From: Sulfurimonas sp.
Lineage (GTDB): Bacteria > Campylobacterota > Campylobacteria > Campylobacterales > Sulfurimonadaceae
Reading direction: 5' to 3'
Length of the DNA stretch: 56,472 nt
Assembly: GCA_027082875.1 (NCBI GenBank)
Contig: JALWTK010000108.1
Location: 1-56,472, forward strand
Positions 36,412 through 45,697 of this stretch are shown piece after piece. A program made the position numbers and the translations under genes. The notes under the pieces are model-generated. The model was not told the origin of the DNA. It did no database searches and saw only the letters and a program-made list of their open reading frames with translations. The stretch's first letter is position 1, and every line of letters starts with the position of its first letter.

Positions 36412-38298
36412 ATGAGTAAAGTAATTGGAATAGATTTAGGAACTACAAATAGTTGTGTTGCAGTATATGAGGGTGGTGAAGCGAAAATCATCCCTAATGC
36501 AGAGGGTAAAAATACTACTCCTTCAGTAGTAGCATTTACAGATAAGGGTGAGGTTCTTGTTGGAGATCCTGCAAAACGTCAAGCGATCACTAACCCAGAG
36601 AAGACTATTTCTTCTATTAAGAGAATTATGGGTCTTATGATGGATGAGGAAAATGCTAAAGCTGCACACGATAAAGTTACGTATAACATCGTAAACAAAG
36701 ATGGTGCTGCCTGTGTTGATGTTGCTGGTAAAGTTTACACGCCACAAGAGATCTCTGCAAAGATTCTTACAAAGCTAAAAGAAGATGCTGAAGCTTACAT
36801 CGGTGGAAAAGTTACTGATGCAGTTATCACAGTACCTGCATACTTCAACGACAGCCAACGTAAAGCGACTAAAGATGCTGGTACTATTGCTGGTCTTAAT
36901 GTTTTAAGAATTATCAATGAGCCAACTGCATCTGCACTTGCTTATGGTCTAGAGTCAAAGTCAGAAGAGAATGTACTTGTTTATGACCTTGGTGGTGGTA
37001 CATTTGATGTAACAACTCTCGAGATCTCTGATGGTACTTTTGAGGTTCTTTCAACTGATGGTAATGCATTCCTCGGTGGTGATGATTTTGATAATAAAAT
37101 CGTTGACTTCTTAAATGATGAGTTCAAGAACTCTCACGGTATAGAGCTTAAAAACGATAAGATGGCACTACAACGTCTAAAAGATTCTGCTGAAAATGCT
37201 AAAAAAGAGTTATCTTCTGCAACTGAAACAGAGATTAACTTACCATTTATCACTATGACAGAAGCTGGACCACAACACTTAGTTGTAAAACTTACTCGTG
37301 CTAAGTTTGAGGGTATGATTAGCGGTCTTATCGATGAGACTATCGAGCATATCAAAACAGCTATGAAAGAGGCTGACTTAGATAATAACGAGATCAAAGA
37401 GATCATCATGGTTGGTGGATCTACTCGTGTACCAGCTGCACAAGAAGCAGTTTCTAAATACTTCGGTGGAAAAGACCTTAACAAAGGTGTAAACCCTGAT
37501 GAAGTTGTTGCTGCTGGTGCTGCTATCCAAGGCGGTGTTTTAAGAGGAGATGTTAAAGATGTTCTTTTACTTGATGTAACACCATTATCACTTGGTATTG
37601 AGACTCTTGGTGGAGTTGCTACGAAGATTATTGAAAAAGGAACAACTATCCCTGTAAAAAAATCTCAAGTATTTTCAACTGCAGAAGACAACCAACCAGC
37701 AGTAAGTATCTCAGTAGTACAAGGTGAGCGTGAGTTTGCTAAAGATAATAAGTCTCTTGGTCTTTTTGAGCTTGGTGACATTCCAGCAGCACCACGTGGT
37801 GTACCACAAATTGAAGTAACTTTTGACATCGATGCAAATGGAATCTTAACTGTTAGCTCAACTGATAAAGGCACTGGTAAAAGCCAGTCTATCACAATCT
37901 CTGGATCATCTGGACTAAGTGAAGAAGAGATCAACAAAATGGTTCAAGATGCAGAAGAGAATAAGGTTGCTGATGAAGAGAGAAAAGCACTAGTTGATCT
38001 TAAAAACCAAGCTGATGCACTAATCGTTCAAACTGAAAAATCTGTAGAAGAGATGGGTGATAAACTTGAAGCTGAAGAAAAAGCTAAAATAGAAACTGCA
38101 GTAGCAGACTTAAAAGAGACTTTAAAAGATGAAGCTGCTACTAAAGAGCAAATCGAAGAGAAAGTAAAAGCTCTCACAGAAGCTGCACATAAAATGGCAG
38201 AAGAGATGTACAAACAAGAACAAGACCCTGCAAAAGCTGAAGCTGATGCTAAGAAAAAGAAAGAAGAGGACGATGTAATAGACGCAGAGATTGAATAG
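36412..38298 (+). CDS. dnaK: molecular chaperone DnaK (Hsp70)
   Basis: 628 residues, typical length. Nucleotide-binding motifs [47 protein letters not shown]; substrate-binding domain ([15 protein letters not shown]); helical lid; a conserved tail reading DDVIDAEIE. It stops at a TAG (38296-38298). Directly after, in the same frame, 16 codons run to TAA (38347-38349) and end EDIIDAEIE, a second copy of the tail motif. So the C-terminus has been duplicated or truncated by this TAG. Regulated with grpE from the HAIR-like promoter. Confidence 0.97.
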   Translation: MSKVIGIDLGTTNSCVAVYEGGEAKIIPNAEGKNTTPSVVAFTDKGEVLVGDPAKRQAITNPEKTISSIKRIMGLMMDEENAKAAHDKVTYNIVNKDGAACVDVAGKVYTPQEISAKILTKLKEDAEAYIGGKVTDAVITVPAYFNDSQRKATKDAGTIAGLNVLRIINEPTASALAYGLESKSEENVLVYDLGGGTFDVTTLEISDGTFEVLSTDGNAFLGGDDFDNKIVDFLNDEFKNSHGIELKNDKMALQRLKDSAENAKKELSSATETEINLPFITMTEAGPQHLVVKLTRAKFEGMISGLIDETIEHIKTAMKEADLDNNEIKEIIMVGGSTRVPAAQEAVSKYFGGKDLNKGVNPDEVVAAGAAIQGGVLRGDVKDVLLLDVTPLSLGIETLGGVATKIIEKGTTIPVKKSQVFSTAEDNQPAVSISVVQGEREFAKDNKSLGLFELGDIPAAPRGVPQIEVTFDIDANGILTVSSTDKGTGKSQSITISGSSGLSEEEINKMVQDAEENKVADEERKALVDLKNQADALIVQTEKSVEEMGDKLEAEEKAKIETAVADLKETLKDEAATKEQIEEKVKALTEAAHKMAEEMYKQEQDPAKAEADAKKKKEEDDVIDAEIE

Positions 38299-38349
38299 AG
38301 TTCAAACATCTCTAGCACTGAAGACATTATCGATGCTGAGATAGAGTAA
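38299..38349 (+). pseudogene. untranslated second copy of the DnaK C-terminal tail
   Basis: In frame with dnaK after its TAG: SSNISSTEDIIDAEIE then TAA. Nine residues match the true tail (DDVIDAEIE vs EDIIDAEIE) with two conservative changes, and the codons differ, so it is not a very recent duplication. Normally not translated unless the TAG is read through. Confidence 0.75.
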
Positions 38350-38365
38350 GTTTTACTCTTTCTCT

Positions 38366-38396
38366 CTTATAACACTGACTTTATCGGTGTTATAAG
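38366..38396 (+). terminator. long hairpin downstream of dnaK
   Basis: CTTATAACACTGA (38366-38378) pairs with TCGGTGTTATAAG (38384-38396) over 13 bp with one G-T pair and a five-base loop. No T tract follows, so termination strength is uncertain; it may instead protect the 3' end of the grpE-dnaK mRNA. Confidence 0.5.
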
Positions 38397-38472
38397 CCAA
38401 CTCCCATAAAATATACTTTTCTCATTTTCTATTGAATACTATAATATCTTTATACAATCACTAGGAAAATAT

Positions 38473-38970
38473 TTGAAAGCTAAAATCAAACACTATATTA
38501 AAGAGATACTTCTTTTCATTTTTGTTATGAGCATATTTGCCAATGTCATAAGTCTTTACAAGGCACGAGATCTTAACAAATCCACACTTTCACTCCAAAC
38601 ACAAAAACTCATCGATGCTTCAACTTATACAATTCCAAATAATAAACCTTTAATGCTCCATTTTTGGGCAACTTGGTGTCCTATTTGTAAGGCAGAAGCT
38701 GACAATGTTGAGAGACTCTCTCACTACTATAATGTCGTAACAGTAGCAGTAAATTCTGGAACTGATTATGAGATAAAAAAGTATTTAGATGAGCGAGATT
38801 TAACATTTAAAGTGATAAACGATAAAGATGGTAGCCTCGCTAAACACCTCAATGTCAATGTTTACCCAACAACTTTTATTTATAATAAAAATAAAACACT
38901 TCTCTTTAGTGAAGTAGGCTATACTAGTAGTTTTGGTCTATGGATACGAATGCTCTGGGCTAGTTTATGA
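38473..38970 (+). CDS. membrane-anchored TlpA/ResA-like thioredoxin
   Basis: 165 residues from a TTG start. One N-terminal membrane helix (residues about 10-29) anchors a periplasmic thioredoxin fold with the active site WATWCPICKAE (Cys69 and Cys72) and the cis-Pro loop VYPTTFIYNKNK. Such proteins reduce disulfides, for example in apocytochrome c maturation. It converges with a cytochrome c gene, overlapping by 6 bases at the 3' ends, a context that fits a cytochrome c role. Confidence 0.85.
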   Translation: MKAKIKHYIKEILLFIFVMSIFANVISLYKARDLNKSTLSLQTQKLIDASTYTIPNNKPLMLHFWATWCPICKAEADNVERLSHYYNVVTVAVNSGTDYEIKKYLDERDLTFKVINDKDGSLAKHLNVNVYPTTFIYNKNKTLLFSEVGYTSSFGLWIRMLWASL

Positions 38971-39321
38971 ACCCACCCCTCCTAGATAGGCATCATTCAT
39001 ATCTTCTATCTTTTCTCCCTTATGATGTGAAAGAAAATAGACTAAATCATTAATATTTTTATCACTTAACTCTTCTACAAACTGAGCCATCATCTGTTGC
39101 GAAACACTTTGTGCTTTTCCTGCTCTAAAATCTTTTAATTTTTTTTCAAGATAAGCACTTTTTTTGTTTGCGAGTCGAGGATATGAGGTGCTTCCCTCTG
39201 CCGATGGGCCATGACAACTTGAACAACTCTTGGCAAAAAAGAGCATCTCTCCACGATTATAGGATGCTTCATCTGCTAATAAAATATTTATAAATAAAAC
39301 AAATAGTGTAATCAATCTCAT
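38965..39321 (-). CDS. periplasmic class I cytochrome c
   Basis: 118 residues with a signal peptide (cleavage near residue 16, after LLA). One haem-binding motif, CSSCH at residues 33-37, followed by P-R-L-A-N-K and a likely distal Met in QQMMAQF. The pattern matches small monohaem cytochromes c553 / sulfide-chain type. A strong RBS (AGAGGAG) precedes the ATG. It is divergent from the BatA-like gene and shares a 45-base promoter region with it. Confidence 0.9.
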   Translation of the reverse strand: MRLITLFVLFINILLADEASYNRGEMLFFAKSCSSCHGPSAEGSTSYPRLANKKSAYLEKKLKDFRAGKAQSVSQQMMAQFVEELSDKNINDLVYFLSHHKGEKIEDMNDAYLGGVGS

Positions 39322-39336
39322 ATTTATCTCCTCTTT

Positions 39337-39350
39337 GGTATAATAATACC
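39337..39350. promoter_or_regulatory. divergent promoter region, palindromic -10
   Basis: GGTATAATAATACC forms a GGTAT/ATACC inverted repeat with a 4-base centre and contains a plus-strand -10 TATAAT (39339-39344) for the BatA-like gene. The same symmetry offers a -10-like sequence toward the cytochrome gene. It could also be an operator; only the palindrome is seen. Confidence 0.4.
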
Positions 39351-39366
39351 AAAAAGTAGCCTTATA

Positions 39367-40278
39367 TTGAATAATTTTGAGTTTGTTTATCCTTATACTT
39401 TTGCACTACTGTTACTCATTATCTGTATTTACAAGTGCCCTGCCATACTCAAAAAAATATATTTTCCCCATTTAACATTTTTTACGAAACAAACATACTC
39501 CATGCATAAAGAGAAACTCTTTTACTCTCTCATCATCGCACTACTTATTACAGCCCTTGCTTCTCCTATCTCCTATGACCAAAAAGAGTCCTCTAAACGC
39601 AAGGGTCGTGATCTTGTTTTTGCACTTGATACTAGTGGCTCTATGGCAGAGAGTGGTTTTGACAAAGAACATCCTCAAAAGGAGAAGTTCACTGCCCTTA
39701 AAGAGCTTCTCTCCACCTTCGTAAAGCATCGTTATAATGACAATGTCGGAGTAAGTATCTTTGGTACCTTCGCCTATGGAGCGATTCCTCTAAGTTATGA
39801 TATGAAAAGTGTCACCTTTTTACTCAATTTTTTTGATGTAGGTATTGCAGGAGATAGTACAGCTATAGGAGAGGGGATAGAGAGTGCTTTAAAGATTCTC
39901 AAAAAGGGTGAAGCAAAAGAGAAAGTCATAATTCTCATAACAGATGGTTATCAAAATAGTGGTGCCATTTCAGTCAAAACTGCAGTAGCTCATGCAAAAG
40001 AGATGGGTGTAAAAATCTATCCTATTGGTCTGGGAGAAGAGAGTGATTTTGATGCTAACCTTCTAAGGTTAATCGCAAAAAATACCGATGCTAAAATGTT
40101 TGCAGCCAGGAATAGCCAAGATTTAGCAGATGTTTACAGTGAACTCAACTCTCTTGAGCCTAGTACTATTCGTTCACAACATTATCTCAACAAAAAAGAG
40201 CTTTATCTCTTCCCACTTGCCCTTGCTACACTACTGCTAAGTTCTTTACTTTTAAGACAAGAGAAGGAAGAACTATGA
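39367..40278 (+). CDS. batA: BatA-like von Willebrand factor A protein
   Basis: 303 residues from a TTG start; the family N-terminus (FEFVYPYTFALLLL) follows at once. Two N-terminal membrane helices, a VWA domain (residues about 80-265) with the metal-ion site DTSGSM (MIDAS), and a C-terminal membrane helix. BatA proteins are inner-membrane proteins linked to aerotolerance and envelope stress and normally work with a MoxR ATPase. The gene overlaps the next one by 4 bases (ATGA). No moxR or DUF58 gene is seen upstream. Confidence 0.87.
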   Translation: MNNFEFVYPYTFALLLLIICIYKCPAILKKIYFPHLTFFTKQTYSMHKEKLFYSLIIALLITALASPISYDQKESSKRKGRDLVFALDTSGSMAESGFDKEHPQKEKFTALKELLSTFVKHRYNDNVGVSIFGTFAYGAIPLSYDMKSVTFLLNFFDVGIAGDSTAIGEGIESALKILKKGEAKEKVIILITDGYQNSGAISVKTAVAHAKEMGVKIYPIGLGEESDFDANLLRLIAKNTDAKMFAARNSQDLADVYSELNSLEPSTIRSQHYLNKKELYLFPLALATLLLSSLLLRQEKEEL

Positions 40279-41852
40279 GTCTACTCTACCCTTTTATACT
40301 CTTTTTTCTACTCCCACTTTTTTTTCTTTACAAGAGAAGTAAAAACTTTGACCAAAAGAAAAGAGTACGTCAAAAAAATCTACTCTATATCTCCCTCTTT
40401 TTTATGCTACTTGCACTAGCAAGACCAGTCATACCAAATGCTCTGGAAGAGCAAAATATTGATGCTAAAGATTATATTATTGCTCTTGATGCCTCTTTTT
40501 CTATGCAGGCAAGTGATCTCACCCCAAGTCGATACGGCGTTGCTAAAGAAAACATAGAAAAGATAGTCACTACTCTTAAGAAGGATAGATTTAGTATTTT
40601 TGCTTTTACAACTAATACTATGCTTATCTCACCCCCGACAACAGACTCTACTATCTCTATGCAAGCACTCAACTCACTAGAACCTAAGTACATTCTTACT
40701 AAGGGAACTTCTCTACTTGGACTTTTCAAAACTCTTGCAAAGACTTCCTACAGGAGTAAAGAGGTAATTATATTTAGCGATGGAGGCGAAGATCAAAACT
40801 TAGCACATTTAGTTTCACTTTGTAAAAAAAATAATATCATTCCTTACATTGTAGCAACTGCTTCAAGTAGAGGCTCAACTCTTATGAAAGAAGATAAACT
40901 CCTGCTAGATGATAAGAAAAATCTTGTTATCTCAAGAGAAAATCCACTGCTGAAACCTTTAGCCTCAGAGTGTGGTGGCAAGTACTATCAACTTCAATCA
41001 AACAAGGATATATCGCAAAATATCATTGCTGATTTGCAGAAAGAAAAAAATACCATTGCAGTTAAAACTAAGATACGAAGTTATAAAGAGCTCTATTTTA
41101 TTCCACTTCTTTTAGCTCTATTTACTTTTTTCTTAGCCGTTACAAAACTACATCAACTTTACATCTTTATCCCTCTTTTACTACTGCCACACCCTAGTGA
41201 AGCCTCTATGCTTTTTGATTTTTATCATCATACTCAAGCAAAAAGTGCTTATGAAAACAAAGATTTTCTTCGTAGTGCGGAGGAGTTTCAAGATCTATCA
41301 CCCTCTGTACAGAGCTATTATAACACTGGAGTCGCTTACTATAAAGCAGGAGCTTATAAAAAAGCGATGCGGTACTTTTCTCAAATCAAAACCCCAAATA
41401 GCATACTCAAAAGTAAACTCTTTTATAATATGGGTAATGTAGCGATAAAGCTTAAACATTACAAACTTGCTATAGCTTATTACAAAAAATCTCTTACTTT
41501 ACATGATGATACAGATGCCATTTATAATCTCAGCCTCCTTTATAAACTTGCACCTAAAGAGCAAAAAGATCTCTCAAAAATGTTAGCTCACAAAGCAAAA
41601 AAACAGAAAAAAGAGGAAGAGAAGAACAAACAAAAGAGTAAAAAATCAAAAAAGACGAAAAAATCCGGTTCAGGAGCAAATCAAAAAGCTTCACAAAAAT
41701 CTGCTGGAAGTGGCAGCAATAAGAAGAAAAAGAAAAAAGAGAATGAAAATCTTCAACTTGTAAAAAAGAAAAACACATCAAAATACAAACTCGGCTACCA
41801 TGCCTATGAGCTCATCAACAAAGGATATACAAATGAAATACACCCTTGGTAA
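40275..41852 (+). CDS. batB: BatB/BatC-like VWA plus TPR protein
   Basis: 525 residues. Two N-terminal membrane helices, a VWA domain (about 65-255) with the MIDAS variant DASFSMQ, two hydrophobic segments near residue 280-305, then TPR repeats (about 330-430: VQSYYNTGVAYYKAGAYKKAMRYFSQI, then SKLFYNMGNVAIKLKHYKLAIAYYKKSL) and a long Lys/Ser-rich low-complexity tail. BatB and BatC are fused here, as in several Campylobacterota. The tail may be unstructured and periplasmic. It overlaps the next gene. Confidence 0.87.
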   Translation: MSLLYPFILFFLLPLFFLYKRSKNFDQKKRVRQKNLLYISLFFMLLALARPVIPNALEEQNIDAKDYIIALDASFSMQASDLTPSRYGVAKENIEKIVTTLKKDRFSIFAFTTNTMLISPPTTDSTISMQALNSLEPKYILTKGTSLLGLFKTLAKTSYRSKEVIIFSDGGEDQNLAHLVSLCKKNNIIPYIVATASSRGSTLMKEDKLLLDDKKNLVISRENPLLKPLASECGGKYYQLQSNKDISQNIIADLQKEKNTIAVKTKIRSYKELYFIPLLLALFTFFLAVTKLHQLYIFIPLLLLPHPSEASMLFDFYHHTQAKSAYENKDFLRSAEEFQDLSPSVQSYYNTGVAYYKAGAYKKAMRYFSQIKTPNSILKSKLFYNMGNVAIKLKHYKLAIAYYKKSLTLHDDTDAIYNLSLLYKLAPKEQKDLSKMLAHKAKKQKKEEEKNKQKSKKSKKTKKSGSGANQKASQKSAGSGSNKKKKKKENENLQLVKKKNTSKYKLGYHAYELINKGYTNEIHPW

Positions 41853-42975
41853 TATACTCCTGCTTCTTCTCTTTTGCAACTCCTATCTCTTAGCGGATAG
41901 CACTTTAGCTTCTTACACGCTCAAGGCTAATAAAACTACTGCCGTTATCAAAGAGCCTGTAGTTATTACCTTTACAGCAAAGCAAAAAGACCATAGAGAC
42001 CATATGTTCTTCGCACTAGAGCCAAAAAGGAATAAAGAGTATAGTATTGTACTTTTAAATAAAAAGGTTGATGACAGCAGATACCATGATTCATCAGCTA
42101 CTTTTACCTATCTTTTATTTCCTCTTAGTGAAAAAGATTTACATGTGCATTTTAACTTGACCATAAAAACTGCAAGTGATAAGGCAATAAAACAGAGTTA
42201 TGTTGATGATCATGATGATAGTATCGCCATTAGTACCTATGATACAAAAGTAAAGATGCAAGCAGTTTATATTCATATGAAACCTCTCAAGCATCCAGTA
42301 GACTTAGTAGGTGATTTCAGACTTAGTGAGAGTATTGACAAAACGGAAATCTCTCAGTTTGAGAACCTCAATGTACATTATCTTCTTATAGGAAAAGGAT
42401 ATAAGGCAGAAAAGTTAAAGCTACTTAATAGTGCTAATCAAACTATCTCTCTCTTTGAAAAAGAGAACATCCTACAAAATCGTTTAACAACAGAGGGATA
42501 CATTTTAAAAAAAGAGTATATTTATGCCATAACAGCTAAAGAAAATTTCAACATACCAGCAGTCACTCTTCAGGCTTACTCACCTACAAAGCATATATAC
42601 TACACACTGAGTACTCAAAAGAAGAGCATTAAGGTCACAAAAATAGATACTACAGTACTCTTAGATAAAGAGGAGTTTCCAAAAAAGAATGAGCTTGATT
42701 TTACTCTTTATAAAAATATTTTAATTGCCTGTATCATATTTTTCGCTGGATTTTTAACAGCAAAAATGAGTGAAAGTTTTAGATTTAAACGCAAGGATAG
42801 AAAATTTTTAGATATACAGAACAGTACATCTACACAAGGCTTAATACTTCTACTTATGCATAAATATAAAAACAGAGATATAGTAAAATTTATTGATAAG
42901 CTTGAGATGATACAGTATAACAGATCATCCCAAACCTTAGAAGAGGTAAAGAAGCAGATACTCGAAGAGTTTTAA
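41833..42975 (+). CDS. batD: BatD-like protein
   Basis: 380 residues from the ATG at 41833, which opens a signal peptide (KYTLGNILLLLLFCNSYLLADS); a longer in-frame ATG at 41800 lies inside the preceding gene and would add a polar leader. Periplasmic beta-rich domain with one C-terminal membrane helix (ILIACIIFFAGFLTAKM) and a short cytoplasmic part. Position, length and topology fit BatD/BatE rather than a clear motif. It overlaps batB by 20 bases and converges on the molybdoenzyme operon. Confidence 0.78.
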   Translation: MKYTLGNILLLLLFCNSYLLADSTLASYTLKANKTTAVIKEPVVITFTAKQKDHRDHMFFALEPKRNKEYSIVLLNKKVDDSRYHDSSATFTYLLFPLSEKDLHVHFNLTIKTASDKAIKQSYVDDHDDSIAISTYDTKVKMQAVYIHMKPLKHPVDLVGDFRLSESIDKTEISQFENLNVHYLLIGKGYKAEKLKLLNSANQTISLFEKENILQNRLTTEGYILKKEYIYAITAKENFNIPAVTLQAYSPTKHIYYTLSTQKKSIKVTKIDTTVLLDKEEFPKKNELDFTLYKNILIACIIFFAGFLTAKMSESFRFKRKDRKFLDIQNSTSTQGLILLLMHKYKNRDIVKFIDKLEMIQYNRSSQTLEEVKKQILEEF

Positions 42976-42982
42976 TATAATT

Positions 42983-43441
42983 CTATGTAAAGAACTCTAC
43001 ATATACCTTGTCTAAGTATTTTTTTGCTTTTTCAGCCTTTGCAATCTTTACATCAAAAATCTCTTTTGATGATGGGTATTTCTCACCATACTCACGGTAA
43101 AGATCAGACTTCATATCCATATGCTCTTTAAAAACACCAACAACTGCTTTCATATCTTCAGGAGTAGCTATCCACTGCATAAAGTTCTTAAACATTCTCT
43201 CACGAACATCAAGAGCAAAAGACTCATCAAGTTGTGCTGCCATTCTTTTTAAATCCCAACGTGATATAGTTATTCCCGACTTTGAGGGAGGCATAATCTC
43301 TGCATAGATAGCACGCAGATAATCTGGATAGTCTTCATACTCATCCTCTACACATCCCTCGTCATTACATGAACCCTGCATTGCCTGTTGTTGCATCGCT
43401 TCAAATTCACTTCTAAATTCATTTAAATCTTTTATATCCAT
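42983..43441 (-). CDS. unknown protein, last gene of the molybdoenzyme operon
   Basis: 152 residues, acidic and largely helical (DEYEDYPDYLRAIYAEIMPP, RWDLKRMAAQL, MFKNFMQWIATPEDMKAVVGVFKEHM). No signal peptide. Two Cys near the N-terminus (C-N-D-E-G-C) could bind metal. I do not recognise it. The start ATG lies 2 bases after the stop of the preceding gene, and all seven operon genes are this tight except for one hairpin gap, so a role in maturation or assembly of the molybdoenzyme is inferred. A helical chaperone-like fold similar to TorD is possible but unproven. Confidence 0.65.
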   Translation of the reverse strand: MDIKDLNEFRSEFEAMQQQAMQGSCNDEGCVEDEYEDYPDYLRAIYAEIMPPSKSGITISRWDLKRMAAQLDESFALDVRERMFKNFMQWIATPEDMKAVVGVFKEHMDMKSDLYREYGEKYPSSKEIFDVKIAKAEKAKKYLDKVYVEFFT

Positions 43442-43443
43442 AA

Positions 43444-43875
43444 TTAACTCTCTTTTATATAGTTTGTAAATATTTCATGAGCTAAGGCTTCACCCTCTAG
43501 CACACCATTTTTTCCTAAGTAAGTTCCTATTAGTCGCTCACCCTCTCTCAGTACAAAATCACATCTGTTGTAGACCTGTACAAACTCATCCGCTTCATCT
43601 AAAAGTTCTACTGCAGCTGTTTGGTACTCTTCAGCTATATAAGCACCATTCACATGAGATTTTTTCATATTAGCTAAGGTAAAGTAAAAATCATCCTCTC
43701 GTATGTTCATAGGAATCATCATAGCATCTTCACCAGATTTCTTTATATCTTTATTAAGCATGACAAAAAGTCTATTTGGACTTGCATGTTCTGCTATAAG
43801 TCCAAAAAGTTTTGTTTGTACTTTAATAGAATCATCTGCATTCATAGTATCTACTTCTTGCATATTTTCATTCAT
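43444..43875 (-). CDS. unknown protein of the molybdoenzyme operon
   Basis: 143 residues from the ATG at 43875, which overlaps the previous stop as ATGA and has GGGG just upstream; an in-frame ATG 12 bases earlier is possible. Mixed alpha/beta, acidic, no signal peptide and no membrane segment: KVQTKLFGLIAEHASPNRLFVMLNK, then MMIPMNIREDDFYFTLANMK. I do not recognise a family. Translational coupling to the ferredoxin gene suggests a complex or joint assembly role. Function inferred from context only. Confidence 0.62.
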   Translation of the reverse strand: MNENMQEVDTMNADDSIKVQTKLFGLIAEHASPNRLFVMLNKDIKKSGEDAMMIPMNIREDDFYFTLANMKKSHVNGAYIAEEYQTAAVELLDEADEFVQVYNRCDFVLREGERLIGTYLGKNGVLEGEALAHEIFTNYIKES

Positions 43876-44972
43876 GACATCCCCCATAATTCTCTAGCTT
43901 CTTCTTCTTCAATACGACAACGATCACACATCATTTCACCACCACGATATGTAAAGTAGTTACCACACTCATCACAGCGTTTTATATCAAAACGAACTAA
44001 GGTCTCTATCTTTGGCTGAAAAAAGCTTGAGAGAGAAAAAGTTTTTCTCAGAGTAAGAGCATCTGGTTCACAGACATCATGACAGCTATGACACTGCACA
44101 CAAGCAAGTGGATTAAAGTTTATCATACTTCCACGATTGTCTGAGCTTAAAGCACCTGTAGGGCATATCCTATAACACATCTGACAATTTGTACAAGTAG
44201 TCTCATCTAAATCTTTTTGAGAAACAAAAGAGATATCTGCTATATCAATAGTATGAAACTCTTTTGGAATAGATGCCCGTTTCATTGCCATCATAAGAAG
44301 ACTTCTTCTATCGGGCAACTTTTTTTCTTTTATTTTAAGAATATCTGCTGGACTTACTGCATGCTCTTTTACAACTGCATCACTAGCCGCAATCTCATTC
44401 TCAAGTTGTTGCTTTATGCCTATAGCGGACTTGACACCCTGTTTTGAAAGAAGTTGACGTCGAGATAGACTCTCTCCACTCTTGTCAATTACATAATTTA
44501 TCTCATCAACAATAACCTGCTTTTCTTGTAGCATAGCTTCAAGTAAAAAGTTTACCTCTTCTGCTCTGTCTTTAATTATTCGCAGATTTGTATGTGCGAT
44601 TGGGCACTCTTTACAAGGACCAATATCTAAAGAAATATTTTGCGAAGATATAAGTGCAATACTGAGTATCTCTTCACTGCTAAGAGCGGCAATACAAGGA
44701 AATTCTGTATCCTTGCAGGTCAAAATATTATGATCACTCTCTAAAAATTTAAAGATATAATTTATAGGATTAAAAGTATCAAGTGAATAAGCTGATGTAG
44801 GACAAGCTGCATTACATCCACCACATCCTACACAGTCTGCTGGGGTAAAGGAGAGCTGTGAATTTTCAAGTTTAATAGTCTCAACAGGACAAACATCTAC
44901 ACACTTAGTACAAATGGCGAACTTATTTGAAGTATGAACACACTTAGATATATCTAAAGTTAGTAGACTCAT
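43872..44972 (-). CDS. cytoplasmic multi-cluster ferredoxin-type accessory protein
   Basis: 366 residues. Two ferredoxin-type pairs: an N-terminal set (CTKCVDVCP, CVGCGGCNAACP) and a C-terminal set (CTNCQMCYRICP, CVQCHSCHDVCEP), with a linker of about 170 residues carrying C-K-E-C and a helical stretch. The end is a zinc-ribbon-like CDECGNYFTYRGGEMMCDRC followed by ELWGMS. No Tat or Sec signal, so it is cytoplasmic and probably delivers electrons or helps build Fe-S centres of the enzyme. Its architecture resembles NapF-like accessory ferredoxins but is longer. It overlaps torD by 4 bases. Confidence 0.75.
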   Translation of the reverse strand: MSLLTLDISKCVHTSNKFAICTKCVDVCPVETIKLENSQLSFTPADCVGCGGCNAACPTSAYSLDTFNPINYIFKFLESDHNILTCKDTEFPCIAALSSEEILSIALISSQNISLDIGPCKECPIAHTNLRIIKDRAEEVNFLLEAMLQEKQVIVDEINYVIDKSGESLSRRQLLSKQGVKSAIGIKQQLENEIAASDAVVKEHAVSPADILKIKEKKLPDRRSLLMMAMKRASIPKEFHTIDIADISFVSQKDLDETTCTNCQMCYRICPTGALSSDNRGSMINFNPLACVQCHSCHDVCEPDALTLRKTFSLSSFFQPKIETLVRFDIKRCDECGNYFTYRGGEMMCDRCRIEEEEARELWGMS

Positions 44973-45619
44973 GCTTCGTAATTATATCCACTATTTTTCA
45001 ACTCTGTTAAATACTCAAAGTCACTCAATATAAACTCTAAACCTAAATCAGCGACATCATAATAAAATGCGGTACCCGCTTCACTTTTTACATTAAGCAA
45101 ATACATTGGTGCCCACTCCATAATATGATCTTTCATAAAACCATACTGAATTCTAGCAATCTCAGCAGCTGCTTCAAAGTCTTTATTTTCTAAAGCTTTT
45201 CTTTCAGAATCACAAAGCATATACATAAATTCAAGTTCAATACCAATATGATCAGCACTCATCACTCTTGCTTTGTCTAATTCTACACGAAAATCAAGAG
45301 CCATAAAGACTTGTTGTACAGGGTTGTCTCCACCAGTTTCCATCATCTGATCATCTCTTATATAAAATGATTCATAAGGAATAAGGTGTAGTAAGAAAAG
45401 GTTAGTAAAATCAACATTAAGATATTTTTCGATTAAATCTGTTCTACTCATTTTATCCTTTTTTTCCCATGTTTTATATGTAGGAAAGAAAGAGAGCATA
45501 TTCTCATCTTCTTCTATTGATTTTAATAGCCCTTCATCTATTTCACTCATCATAACACGTGATAATAGTGCATAAAAATTTATACGTGCAGTCTGTTCTT
45601 GTTGTAAATCATTATTCAT
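44969..45619 (-). CDS. TorD/DmsD-family molybdoenzyme chaperone
   Basis: 216 residues, all-helical. ARINFYALLSRVMMSEID and YESFYIRDDQMMETGGDNPVQQVFMALDFRVELDKARVMSADHIGIELEFMYMLCDSE match TorD-like proteins, which bind the Tat signal of the catalytic subunit and hold it until the Mo cofactor is inserted. It sits directly downstream of the catalytic gene, separated by a hairpin that may lower its expression. Overlaps the next gene by 4 bases. Confidence 0.85.
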   Translation of the reverse strand: MNNDLQQEQTARINFYALLSRVMMSEIDEGLLKSIEEDENMLSFFPTYKTWEKKDKMSRTDLIEKYLNVDFTNLFLLHLIPYESFYIRDDQMMETGGDNPVQQVFMALDFRVELDKARVMSADHIGIELEFMYMLCDSERKALENKDFEAAAEIARIQYGFMKDHIMEWAPMYLLNVKSEAGTAFYYDVADLGLEFILSDFEYLTELKNSGYNYEA

Positions 45620-45660
45620 TAATTTTGTACCTTATTATGGAAAATATTCTGTGGAAGTAT

Positions 45661-45690
45661 AGTAAAGCAGCACTTGAAGTGTGCTTTACT
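45661..45690 (-). terminator. intercistronic hairpin between catalytic subunit and chaperone
   Basis: AGTAAAGCA (45661-45669) pairs with TGCTTTACT (45682-45690), and CACTT/AAGTG extends the stem. On the minus (coding) strand it directly follows the stop of the catalytic gene at 45698. No good T tract follows on that strand, so partial termination or RNA-end protection is more likely than full termination, which would reduce expression of torD and later genes. Confidence 0.55.
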
Positions 45691-45697
45691 TTTTGGA

